From Lachnospiraceae bacterium UBA4381 (GTDB lineage: Bacteria; Bacillota; Clostridia; Lachnospirales; Lachnospiraceae): 19,511 nucleotides of DNA. The notes below the pieces were generated by a model. That model did not search any database. It had not been told where the DNA came from and worked only from the letters and a program-made list of their open reading frames with translations. Shown one piece after another: positions 6,888 to 13,824 of this stretch. The stretch is from contig DGRT01000101.1 of assembly GCA_002391105.1 (NCBI GenBank), positions 1 to 19,511 of the forward strand, written 5' to 3'. How positions within the stretch are numbered: the stretch's first letter is position 1; each line of letters opens with the position of its first letter. The position numbers and the translations under genes were made by a program.

Positions 6888-8362
6888 TATTGATATACCT
6901 CCTCTCTTCCACCAGACATCATCTTGGTAAAGGATATAATCGTAAATACAGCACAGATAATAAATACTATGATACCGATAACCGAAGCCATCTTATAGTC
7001 ATAATATTCATTTGTCAGTCTGAACAGCCAGGTTACAAGAAGGTCAACCTCCTTACCATGTGAGTTGGCAAGAGCCTGATCTGTAGTAACATATACATCC
7101 TGTGTCAGCAGATATATAACATTGAAGTTATTGATATTCTTTACAAAGTCTGTGATAAGTGCAGGTCCCTGAATAAACAGTATATAAGGCATGGTTACAT
7201 GCATAAATATCTGAAATGAGCTTGCACCATCTATTTTTGCAGCTTCAATCTGATCTGTCGGAATATTCATCAGAACGCCTGTTGATATAAGCATCTGATA
7301 AGGAATACCAACCCAGATATTGATAAGTATGATCATAACCTTTGCCCAGCCCGGACTTGTGAGGAAAGGAATATAATTAATACTCTTACTTACAAGACCC
7401 ATTTTCTGGAAAAGTGCTGTGATACCCCAGCTTGAACATATGGAGTTTACTATACCTGTATCTGCAAAGAAGTTTCTTACAAGAAGAAGTGTAACGAACT
7501 GAGGAACTGCTATTGCTACTATGAAGAGCGTTCTCCAGAGCTTTGGAGCCCATACAAGCTTGGAATTGATAAGTCTTGCAAGAAGAACTCCACCTATAAA
7601 TGTAGTAAATGTAGCAAGGACAGCCCATATAAATGTCCAGCCAAGAATCTTACGAAATGCATATCCAAAGGTTGATGTTATAGAGCCACTGAAAAGCTTG
7701 GCAAAGTTTGAAAAGCCAACCCATGTAAACAGTGCATTTGGAGGCATATGATTCTGATCATAGTTTGTAAATGCGATTGCGATAAGTATAAGTATTGGAA
7801 GTATATTCATAAGAACAACTCCAAGTACCGGAAGTGACAGAAGTGTCAGATGGAACTTACTTCCTACCATATCATGAAGATCATCCTTAAAGGTGTTAGG
7901 CTTTATACCCCTCTTCGCATCCATCTGTATTTTATAAAGATTCTTGATATTACTGATCCAGAATACAATAAACATAAATATAGTAAAAAGAACTACAACT
8001 GATGTCAGTAATATCATGAAAGAATTATCGTAGTCATTAACAGTACTCTGCATAGTGAGCGGATCAAACACCTGCTCTCTCTGTACAGTTCCAAGTGTTC
8101 CGAACTTTGAAAGCGCCGGAGCACCAAAAAGTATCATCATAACGATGAAACATATTTCAACAATAAATATCAGTAGTCCGTGAATGATCTGCTTATTAAA
8201 CAGATATCCGGCTCCCATAAAAACAGTTGAGAGTTTTACGCCAATATTTCCCTTAGCAAGAGCCTCTCCCAGATCCTTAAAGTATCTGGCAACACCAGCA
8301 AAAAATCCGGTTTTCTGTGGTTCCGTCTCTTTTTTAGCTTTACTTACAGCCAACTGCTTCAC
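6887..8362 (-). CDS. Carbohydrate ABC transporter permease, MalF/GanP-like
   Basis: This is a 491-residue CUT1-family permease. The C-terminal two thirds carry the core membrane segments and the EAA motif (EAAKIDGASSFQIFMHVTMP, 373-392). In front is a long extension: a cytoplasmic lead, a hydrophobic region at about 60-80, an external segment rich in polar residues, and another membrane helix at about 115-137. Many CUT1 permeases are near 300 residues; extra N-terminal helices are known from MalF and GanP. The start is uncertain. GTG at 8360-8362 abuts the only ribosome site (GAAAGGG), while TTG at 8351-8353 sits six bases after AAGGGGTG and would remove three residues. The next gene overlaps by one base. 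Confidence 0.9.
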   Translation of the reverse strand: MKQLAVSKAKKETEPQKTGFFAGVARYFKDLGEALAKGNIGVKLSTVFMGAGYLFNKQIIHGLLIFIVEICFIVMMILFGAPALSKFGTLGTVQREQVFDPLTMQSTVNDYDNSFMILLTSVVVLFTIFMFIVFWISNIKNLYKIQMDAKRGIKPNTFKDDLHDMVGSKFHLTLLSLPVLGVVLMNILPILILIAIAFTNYDQNHMPPNALFTWVGFSNFAKLFSGSITSTFGYAFRKILGWTFIWAVLATFTTFIGGVLLARLINSKLVWAPKLWRTLFIVAIAVPQFVTLLLVRNFFADTGIVNSICSSWGITALFQKMGLVSKSINYIPFLTSPGWAKVMIILINIWVGIPYQMLISTGVLMNIPTDQIEAAKIDGASSFQIFMHVTMPYILFIQGPALITDFVKNINNFNVIYLLTQDVYVTTDQALANSHGKEVDLLVTWLFRLTNEYYDYKMASVIGIIVFIICAVFTIISFTKMMSGGREEVYQ

Positions 8363-8389
8363 CCCTTTCTATAGAGTATTATCCTAAAG

Positions 8390-8427
8390 TTATAGCCCCA
8401 TACCACCCTAATGATATGGGGCTATAA
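8390..8427 (-). other. Strong intercistronic hairpin after the sugar-binding-protein gene
   Basis: Positions 8390-8402 and 8415-8427 form a perfect 13-bp stem (TATAGCCCCATA against its complement, plus one closing pair) with a 12-base loop. It lies between the binding-protein stop (8465) and the MalF-like start. No T-run follows on the minus strand, so full termination is unlikely. The position is the classic place for a 3'-protective hairpin that raises binding-protein levels over permease. Confidence 0.7.
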
Positions 8428-8464
8428 AAGTTAAATATTATTTTTATCCTGTAATTCTGTCCTG

Positions 8465-9790
8465 TTACTCAACCGGCGCTGTGATACCCTCAACTGCTGT
8501 ATCAAGAAGCTCCTGAAGATCTATATTGTCAGGATTTCCGCTTGCAAGAATCTGTCCAAGTGTCTCTGCAGGACTCCAGTAATTTCCACCAATTACCTGA
8601 GGAGTTGAATAAGGAGCCTGAGCTGCAAGTGCTGCAATAGCCTTATCGTTCTGAACTGCATCTGCAGATGCTGCAGCAATATTTGAAGGACCAAGATTTC
8701 TAGCTTCAAATCTAGCTGTCTGAACCTCTTCAGATGTAAGGTACTCAGCAAGAAGCATTGACCAGCCTACATTCTTGGAATGAGGATTAACACCAACAAG
8801 CTTGAAGCCTGAGTAAGAAGAAAGCTGATAGTCGCCACCATTTTCTCCACCGATATGCATTGTAGGAAGCTTAGCAGCTTCGTAGTTCTCTCCCCATGCA
8901 TCTGAAGCAACCTGTGCATTCCAGATACCATTTATAGCTGCACAAACAGTGCCGTCCTGGATACCAGTAACAGTTGTTCCATCATCCATATTTACTACTA
9001 TACCGGAATCAACTGCTTCGAGGATAGCCTGACAAACATCAGTACCACCTTCAGCATTCCAGTTACAGGAATTAGTCTTGCCATCTTCATTAAGTGTTGC
9101 ATCAAGTCCGGCAGCCTTGAAGAAGCTGTAGAGATACCAGCCGTTATTGAACTGGATTGCTATCTTCTTTCCTGCCTTGTCAGCGTCAGCCATCATTGCT
9201 TCAAGTGATGAAGGATCAGATATTACTGAGCTGTCATAGAACATAAAGTAACCATTATCTGCTGTCATTGGATAAGCATAAAGCTTTCCATCTACAGAAG
9301 CAGCATCTACTGAAGTAGAAACATTTGCTGTCTTAACATCATAAGTATATGTGCTTACAACCTCCTGAAGAGCACCTGCATTTACAAGGTCATTGATCTG
9401 ATCATGTGCAAATGTGTAAACATCAGCCGCAGCCTCAACATCGGCAAGAACTGTATCCTTGGCTGTTGATTCTGACTCAGCGCCGAGTGTAATGTTAAAG
9501 GTAACATCAGGATACTTAGCCTTGAAATCATCGATGACACCCTGAGTAAAATCCTGATCCTCTTCGGAAGCCCATACTGTAAGATCTACACTTCCGCTTG
9601 TGCTGTTAATCAGATTCTGTACTGCATCCTCAGATGCTGCACTGCTATCTGCTGCTGTGTCTGCAGATGAATCAGCAGCGGTATCAGAAGCGCCTGTATC
9701 TGCTCCGGTATCATTTGACTTTCCACAACCTGTTACTGCACCGGCTACCATACATGTTGCGAGTGCTAATGCTAGAAACTTCTTTCTCAT
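8465..9790 (-). CDS. Sugar ABC transporter substrate-binding lipoprotein, GanS/MalE-like
   Basis: This is a 441-residue extracellular receptor for oligosaccharides. The N-terminus MRKKFLALALATCM leads to the lipobox VTGC with Cys22 as lipidation site, followed by an Asp/Ala/Ser/Thr-rich linker of about 40 residues. The binding domain starts near SVDLTVWASEEDQDF, typical of group 1 solute-binding proteins, and continues with VIDDFKAKYPDVTFNI. The start at 9790 has GGGAGGG at good spacing; a longer frame would begin within that ribosome site. It is the first gene of the galactan operon, behind a promoter and an operator-like palindrome. By context the ligand is beta-1,4-galacto-oligosaccharide, perhaps arabinosylated; this is inferred. 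Confidence 0.93.
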   Translation of the reverse strand: MRKKFLALALATCMVAGAVTGCGKSNDTGADTGASDTAADSSADTAADSSAASEDAVQNLINSTSGSVDLTVWASEEDQDFTQGVIDDFKAKYPDVTFNITLGAESESTAKDTVLADVEAAADVYTFAHDQINDLVNAGALQEVVSTYTYDVKTANVSTSVDAASVDGKLYAYPMTADNGYFMFYDSSVISDPSSLEAMMADADKAGKKIAIQFNNGWYLYSFFKAAGLDATLNEDGKTNSCNWNAEGGTDVCQAILEAVDSGIVVNMDDGTTVTGIQDGTVCAAINGIWNAQVASDAWGENYEAAKLPTMHIGGENGGDYQLSSYSGFKLVGVNPHSKNVGWSMLLAEYLTSEEVQTARFEARNLGPSNIAAASADAVQNDKAIAALAAQAPYSTPQVIGGNYWSPAETLGQILASGNPDNIDLQELLDTAVEGITAPVE

Positions 9791-9942
9791 AAACTTAATC
9801 CCTCCCAAGTTAGATTTGATAAAAATGGTTTACGTTGTCTATACCACCACTGTGGTAAAATGGGTTTTTGTGACCGGCCCCGCGAAGGCAAATGCGCAAC
9901 CGGTTGTTCGTTGTATTGAATTTAACATATTCTTTAGGTATA
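9791..9942 (-). other. Long leader of the galactan operon
   Basis: From a predicted start near 9913 the untranslated leader is about 120 bases. It contains the operator-like palindrome near its 5' end, a GC-rich stretch (about 9871-9896), and a small hairpin TACCAC/GTGGTA (9842-9847 with 9852-9857). No terminator-like T-run follows, and I recognise no riboswitch. Confidence 0.45.
9893..9907. promoter_or_regulatory. Operator-like site 1 for the LacI-family regulator
   Basis: TGCGCAACCGGTTGT contains the perfect palindrome CAACCGGTTG (9897-9906) with the central CG typical of LacI-family operators. It lies at about +7 to +16 of the predicted galactan-operon transcript, where a bound repressor would block initiation or early elongation. 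Fourteen of 15 bases recur at 11329-11343 beside the divergent promoter. Confidence 0.75.
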
Positions 9943-9948
9943 TGTCAA
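9920..9948 (-). promoter_or_regulatory. Promoter of the galactan uptake operon
   Basis: On the minus strand TTGACA (9943-9948) is a perfect -35, followed by a 17-bp spacer and TTAAAT (9920-9925). The weak -10 fits a regulated promoter. It is backed by phased A-tracts directly upstream and faces the operator-like palindrome downstream. Confidence 0.7.
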
Positions 9949-10000
9949 CATTTTTTTTATTATTTTTTTATTTTTTATATTATTTTTTTATTTTTTTTGT
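9949..10000 (-). promoter_or_regulatory. Phased A-tract array upstream of the galactan promoter
   Basis: Five runs of six to eight T (A on the coding strand) start at 9951, 9963, 9971, 9983 and 9991, an average step of ten bases, directly before the -35. In-phase A-tracts of this kind bend DNA and can act as UP elements. Nothing in the stretch looks coding. Confidence 0.55.
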
Positions 10001-10044
10001 TATATTTATATTGTATCTATACAAAAATGTGCAAAAAATAACAT

Positions 10045-10078
10045 TTTAAAGTAAAAATAAAGGGCTCCAAGCCCTTTA
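10045..10078 (-). terminator. Intrinsic terminator of the repressor gene
   Basis: AAAGGGC (10059-10065) and GCCCTTT (10071-10077) form a 7-bp stem (8 with a flanking T-A pair). On the minus strand the stem is followed by a T-rich tail, TATTTTTACTTT. It lies about 120 bases beyond the repressor stop codon and before the galactan promoter region. Confidence 0.7.
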
Positions 10079-10199
10079 CTTTCAAAAGATTGTGCAATCA
10101 ATTACACAGCTTAATATTCGCAACTATCCAACTCCTACACTCAAGAAAATATTTAAATTGCGCATATTTTGCACGCTGAAACGCGGGTAAATAGTATTG
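10079..10199. other. Non-coding stretch downstream of the repressor gene
   Basis: No gene is seen. It contains a GATTG/CAATC stem near 10088-10099 and, at 10155-10163, AAATTGCGC, a nonamer that also occurs next to the divergent promoter at 11308-11316. The significance of that match is unclear. Confidence 0.3.
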
Positions 10200-11201
10200 T
10201 TACTGGGTTGATCCCTTTAGCATCACCTCATAACTCAGGAGTGACCTCTCTTCAACCTTTTCACCCTCTATAACCTTGAACAGCTTACGACAGGCAAAGT
10301 TGCCAAGCTCCTTCGGATCATACTGCAGCGCTGTTACCGCCGGCTGGTTATTTGCAAGAAGATCACTATTATAAAAAGAGGCAATCTTTATCTTGTCCGG
10401 TATTATAATATTGTCACGATGCAGCTTAAGAAGCGCTGTATAGCATATCCGGTCGTCCATACATACCAGACATTCTGCACCAAGAGATATGGCTGTATCA
10501 ACAGAACGCTCTATATCATCATCTGTCTCATTATTCAGGAGCAGCATGTCCTGATCCAGCTTCAAACCATACTCCTTAAGAGCATCCTCAAAGCCCTTCT
10601 GACGGGATATATTAACTACATGCGATGTGGAACCACCGATTAACGCCAGCTTCTTTATACCTTTCATCAATAGAATAGATGTCATTTCTTTACAGGCAGA
10701 AACATGGTCATTGTCTATCTGGATAACATTTTTCTCGTAGGTACTTCCAATTACTACAAAAGGAATATTACTTTTCTTGAGATACTTTATTGAAATATCA
10801 TCCACCAGTGTTCTTCCTATGATCAGCCCGTCAACCTTTTTATTCTCAACTATTCGCTTAAGCTGGGCTATATTATCATCATATACTATAGAAATAAGTA
10901 TGTCATAATTCTCAGACATTGTAACTTCACTTACTCCCATCATGCATCTTTGGAAAAATGGAAGATCAGTTGCTATGGTATCGCCGGGAATAACCCATCC
11001 TATATTATAAGTCCTCTGATCAGCCAGCCCCTTTGCCATAGGATTGGGCTTATAATTAACCTCATCTATATACTCAAGGATTTTATTTCTGGTTTCTTCA
11101 CCTATCCTTCCCTTACCGGATATCGCTCTGGATACTGTAGTTTTGGATACACCCAGCGCATCAGCAATATCGCCAATAGTTTGATTCTTATGACTATTCA
11201 T
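10200..11201 (-). CDS. LacI/GalR-family transcriptional repressor of the galactan genes
   Basis: This DNA-binding regulator has about 333 residues. The N-terminal helix-turn-helix reads TIGDIADALGVSKTTVSRAISG, followed by the hinge region YKPNPMAKGLA. A periplasmic-binding-protein-like sugar-sensing domain then begins at TYNIGWVIPGD. Start choice: ATG at 11201 leaves seven residues before the helix-turn-helix, as usual for the family, with AAAGAGATGG upstream. An earlier ATG at 11222 has no ribosome site. The gene is flanked by two near-identical operator-like sites, at the promoters of the uptake operon and of the GH42-galK-galT operon, so it probably represses both and is relieved by galactose or a galacto-oligosaccharide. 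The role resembles GanR of Bacillus subtilis; the inducer is inferred. Confidence 0.9.
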   Translation of the reverse strand: MNSHKNQTIGDIADALGVSKTTVSRAISGKGRIGEETRNKILEYIDEVNYKPNPMAKGLADQRTYNIGWVIPGDTIATDLPFFQRCMMGVSEVTMSENYDILISIVYDDNIAQLKRIVENKKVDGLIIGRTLVDDISIKYLKKSNIPFVVIGSTYEKNVIQIDNDHVSACKEMTSILLMKGIKKLALIGGSTSHVVNISRQKGFEDALKEYGLKLDQDMLLLNNETDDDIERSVDTAISLGAECLVCMDDRICYTALLKLHRDNIIIPDKIKIASFYNSDLLANNQPAVTALQYDPKELGNFACRKLFKVIEGEKVEERSLLSYEVMLKGSTQ

Positions 11202-11280
11202 AGTATTAACCATCTCTTTCATATATAAAATGCAGATATAATATCCTGATATTCAGATACTATTCCTTTGACTGATTCAA

Positions 11281-11309
11281 ATTTTATTACCATTTGACTT
11301 TACAATCAA
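11281..11309 (-). promoter_or_regulatory. Promoter of the repressor gene
   Basis: On the minus strand TTGATT (11304-11309), a 17-bp spacer and TAAAAT (11281-11286) are present; transcription would start near 11274. Its -35 touches the -35 of the divergent GH42 promoter, sharing base 11304, so the two promoters compete or are controlled together. Confidence 0.55.
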
Positions 11310-11327
11310 ATTGCGCTGTGTTATACT
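11299..11327 (+). promoter_or_regulatory. Promoter of the GH42-galK-galT operon
   Basis: TTTACA (11299-11304), a 17-bp spacer and TATACT (11322-11327) are preceded by TGT, an extended -10 element. Both hexamers match the consensus at five of six bases. The operator-like site begins two bases after the -10, over the predicted start near 11334. Confidence 0.75.
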
Positions 11328-11328
11328 T

Positions 11329-11343
11329 TGCGCAATCGGTTGT
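11329..11343. promoter_or_regulatory. Operator-like site 2 for the LacI-family regulator
   Basis: TGCGCAATCGGTTGT (core CAATCGGTTG at 11333-11342) differs from site 1 by one base in 15, in the same orientation. It covers the predicted transcription start of the GH42 operon and lies about 20 bp upstream of the repressor -35. Repression of the plus-strand operon is likely; an effect on the repressor gene itself is possible. Confidence 0.75.
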
Positions 11344-11629
11344 CTAAGCCTAATTTAGCATTATAACAACTTATTGTCAACTAATAAATGAATAGCATTG
11401 CTCTATAATGTACAAGTTTTTTTACCGCCATGAATAATAATACATATTTGTTCTTATTTATGTTCTTATTTATGGTTTTCATTTATGGCTCTCATTTATG
11501 GTTTTCATTCATGGCTCTCATCTTTAGAGAAGCACAATGGAGATTAGTGAAGCATAATAGTGATCTGTGGCAATACTATAAACTATTTTTACTTAAAGCC
11601 TTAAACCCGAACTCAGAAAGGATAATATA
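11344..11629 (+). other. Long leader of the GH42 operon with a 13-base tandem repeat
   Basis: About 295 untranslated bases separate the predicted start from the GH42 ATG. They hold a weak hairpin (CATTATA 11359-11365 with TATAATG 11404-11410) followed by a seven-T run (11417-11423). Next come six approximate 13-base repeats (11451-11527), then an A/T-rich run to the ribosome site. A 66-codon open frame (11430-11630) ends in TAATG, overlapping the GH42 start by one base, but it has no ribosome site; I do not call it as a gene. Confidence 0.45.
11451..11527 (+). repeat. Degenerate 13-base tandem repeat, about six copies
   Basis: Units of the form TTTTCATTTATGG and CTCTCATTTATGG follow each other with breaks at 11463, 11476, 11489, 11502 and 11515. 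The first unit is one base short and the last is degraded. TTTTC and CTCTC versions alternate from the third unit. The 13-base unit is not a multiple of three, which argues against a protein-level repeat. Confidence 0.7.
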
Positions 11630-13732
11630 ATGAATAATAATAAAATACTGTTTGGCGCAGCATATTATCTGGAATATATGCCATATGACAGAATCGATGA
11701 AGATTTCAAATTGATGAAGGATGCAGGAATCAATGTAATACGAATAGCTGAGTCCACCTGGAGTACCTGGGAGCCGGAGGATAATGTATATAACTTCTCT
11801 CTCCTGCGCCGTATGCTGGACAAGGCTGAGGAATACGGTCTTGATGTAATAGTAGGAACCCCTACATATGCTATCCCATCCTGGCTTCAGAAAAAATATC
11901 CCGATATTATATGCGAAACCACCAGTGGTCATCCTATATATGGTCATAGACAGATACATGATATAACTAACCCTGACTTTCTCTTCCATGCTGAAAGAAT
12001 CATCAGAAAGGTCCTGGAGGAAGTTTCTGATCATCCTGCTGTCATAGGTTATCAGATTGATAATGAAACCAGAAGCGGTGATGCTGCATCCGAAAGAGTT
12101 CAGAAGCTGTTTCTTGAGGATCTCAGAAAGAAGTATCCCGATATTGAAAAGTTCAATCATGAATTTGGTCTGGATTACTGGAGCAACCGTATTAATTCCT
12201 GGGATGATATGCCGGATATCAGAGGTACTATAAACGGCTCACTCTCAGCCGCATTTAAAGCGTGGCATAGAAATGAGATAAGCAAGTACCAGATGTGGCA
12301 GCATGATATTATTAGAGAATATGCAAAGCCTGAACAGTTCATCACCCACAATTATGATTATTCCTGGAAGGGATATTCCCACGGTATCCAGCCGCTGGTT
12401 GATCAGCAGGAAGCGGCGAAAGCTGTAGATATTGCCGGAGTAGATATATATCACAGATCTCAGGATTTCTTTACAGGAGATACCATAGCCTTTGGCGGCG
12501 CCGTCGGAAGATCCATGAAAAAGTCCAACTATCTCGTTCTGGAAACCCAGTCTCAGGGAAGACTGGACTGGCTGCCATATCCGGGTCAGCTAAGACAGGC
12601 ATACTACAGTCATCTTTCGTCCGGCGCAAACAGTGTAATGTACTGGAACTGGCACTCTATCCACAATTCCTTTGAAAGCTACTGGAGAGGAATATTAAGC
12701 CACGATCTTAGGATAAATGCAGCATATAAGGAGCTTGCCGTAACAAGAAAAGAAGCTGCCCAACTGGATCCTCTGCTCATAAATCTTAAGAAGGACTGTC
12801 GTATAGCCATAATAGCTGATAACAGAAGTCTGGTCGGGCTCGATGAATTTCCGATAAATGATGTCTCTGATGCTGAATACCAGCCGCACGATCACTGGTC
12901 TGACCCGTCAGAAAGACCGGAGACCCTTGATTATAACACTATTCTTCGATGGATATATGATACCCTCTACAATATGAACCTCGAAGCTGATATAATATAT
13001 ACATCTGATATCTGTTCTGACGAACCGGAAAGCAGTGCCGATAGCCTTAAAAATAAATATCCTGTCATAATAGCACCTGCGCTCTACTCTTCTACAGAGG
13101 AAACTATAGAAAAGCTTAGAGAATATGTACAGCATGGCGGACACCTGATAGCAACCTTCAAGAGCTTCTACAGTGATGAAGAGCTAAAGATATATGATGA
13201 CCTTCAGCCGCATGGAATGACCGACATATTCGGAGGCAGCTACCAGTCCTTTACAAGACCGGATAATGTATCTGTCTGTTTTAAAGAAAATGATACATCA
13301 TGTACGCCTGTTCATACAGCTCATTTTATGGAAATGCTTACGGCTGATAAGGATGAAAATGTATGGGCTGCCTATAATCATAAATACTGGAATCGTTACT
13401 CGGCTGTTCTTCATAACACTGTGGCAAATAATGCCGGCAGCGGAACTTATATAGGCTGCTTCATGGAAAAAAAGGGACTCGAAATAATATTCAGAAGGGT
13501 TGCTGAGCTCGCGGGAATAGAGGTGCCGGATGCGCATTTTCCTGTAATCATCAAGGAAGGCACCAATCAGAAAGGCAGCCACATAGCGTATTACTTTAAC
13601 TACTCTTCTGAGGTAGTCGAAACGGTTTATAGGGGCAAAACCGGAACTGAGCTTTTATCTAATGAGGAAATATCAGATGGCGACATACTTGCCATTCCTG
13701 ACTGGGGCGTAAAGATCATCATGACAGAATAA
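11630..13732 (+). CDS. Beta-galactosidase, GH42
   Basis: This 700-residue cytoplasmic enzyme releases terminal beta-galactose from galacto-oligosaccharides. The N-terminal (beta/alpha)8 domain covers about residues 1-390. The predicted acid/base is Glu146 in YQIDNET, and the nucleophile is Glu305 in YLVLETQSQG. Substrate-pocket marks are GAAYYLEYMP at 9-18, RIAESTWSTWEP at 38-49 and MYWNWHS. After it come a trimerisation-type Rossmann-like domain (about 395-620) and a small C-terminal beta domain. There is no signal peptide. The ribosome site is AAAGGA, and the start context AGGATAATATAATG is identical to that of galT. The cysteine cluster that binds zinc in some GH42 enzymes is not evident; Cys95 is the only cysteine near that region. 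It heads the plus-strand operon under the LacI-type operator and would act on the products of GH53. Confidence 0.95.
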   Translation: MNNNKILFGAAYYLEYMPYDRIDEDFKLMKDAGINVIRIAESTWSTWEPEDNVYNFSLLRRMLDKAEEYGLDVIVGTPTYAIPSWLQKKYPDIICETTSGHPIYGHRQIHDITNPDFLFHAERIIRKVLEEVSDHPAVIGYQIDNETRSGDAASERVQKLFLEDLRKKYPDIEKFNHEFGLDYWSNRINSWDDMPDIRGTINGSLSAAFKAWHRNEISKYQMWQHDIIREYAKPEQFITHNYDYSWKGYSHGIQPLVDQQEAAKAVDIAGVDIYHRSQDFFTGDTIAFGGAVGRSMKKSNYLVLETQSQGRLDWLPYPGQLRQAYYSHLSSGANSVMYWNWHSIHNSFESYWRGILSHDLRINAAYKELAVTRKEAAQLDPLLINLKKDCRIAIIADNRSLVGLDEFPINDVSDAEYQPHDHWSDPSERPETLDYNTILRWIYDTLYNMNLEADIIYTSDICSDEPESSADSLKNKYPVIIAPALYSSTEETIEKLREYVQHGGHLIATFKSFYSDEELKIYDDLQPHGMTDIFGGSYQSFTRPDNVSVCFKENDTSCTPVHTAHFMEMLTADKDENVWAAYNHKYWNRYSAVLHNTVANNAGSGTYIGCFMEKKGLEIIFRRVAELAGIEVPDAHFPVIIKEGTNQKGSHIAYYFNYSSEVVETVYRGKTGTELLSNEEISDGDILAIPDWGVKIIMTE

Positions 13733-13824
13733 AAAGTCAGAGTCTATCTTATGTACAATCAATATAATCCAAGTAACTAATCAGTTCATGCAATCAAAAA
13801 TAAAAATGCGAAAGGACAAGGAAA
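13733..13824 (+). other. Short spacer between GH42 and galK
   Basis: These 92 bases contain only the galK ribosome site (AAGGACAAGGAA, just before 13825). No terminator or clear promoter was seen, so galK is probably transcribed from the GH42 promoter. Confidence 0.4.

Noticed and set aside
9893..9907. CcpA cre site at the galactan operator
   Set aside because: The sequence does not fit TGNAANCGNWNNCA, and the matching copy at 11329 supports a dedicated operator instead.
9949..10000. T-rich stretch as a plus-strand terminator
   Set aside because: No hairpin precedes it on the plus strand and no plus-strand gene ends there.
9600..10049. 149-codon plus-strand frame across the start of the sugar-binding-protein gene
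   Set aside because: It is antisense to a clear lipoprotein gene and its end translates the T-rich A-tract region into low-complexity Phe/Tyr; no ribosome site.
11404..11409. Perfect TATAAT as an alternative GH42 promoter
   Set aside because: The hexamer at 17-bp distance is CTAATA and the nearest TTGTCA is 24 bases away; the upstream promoter with the operator is far better. Not fully excluded.
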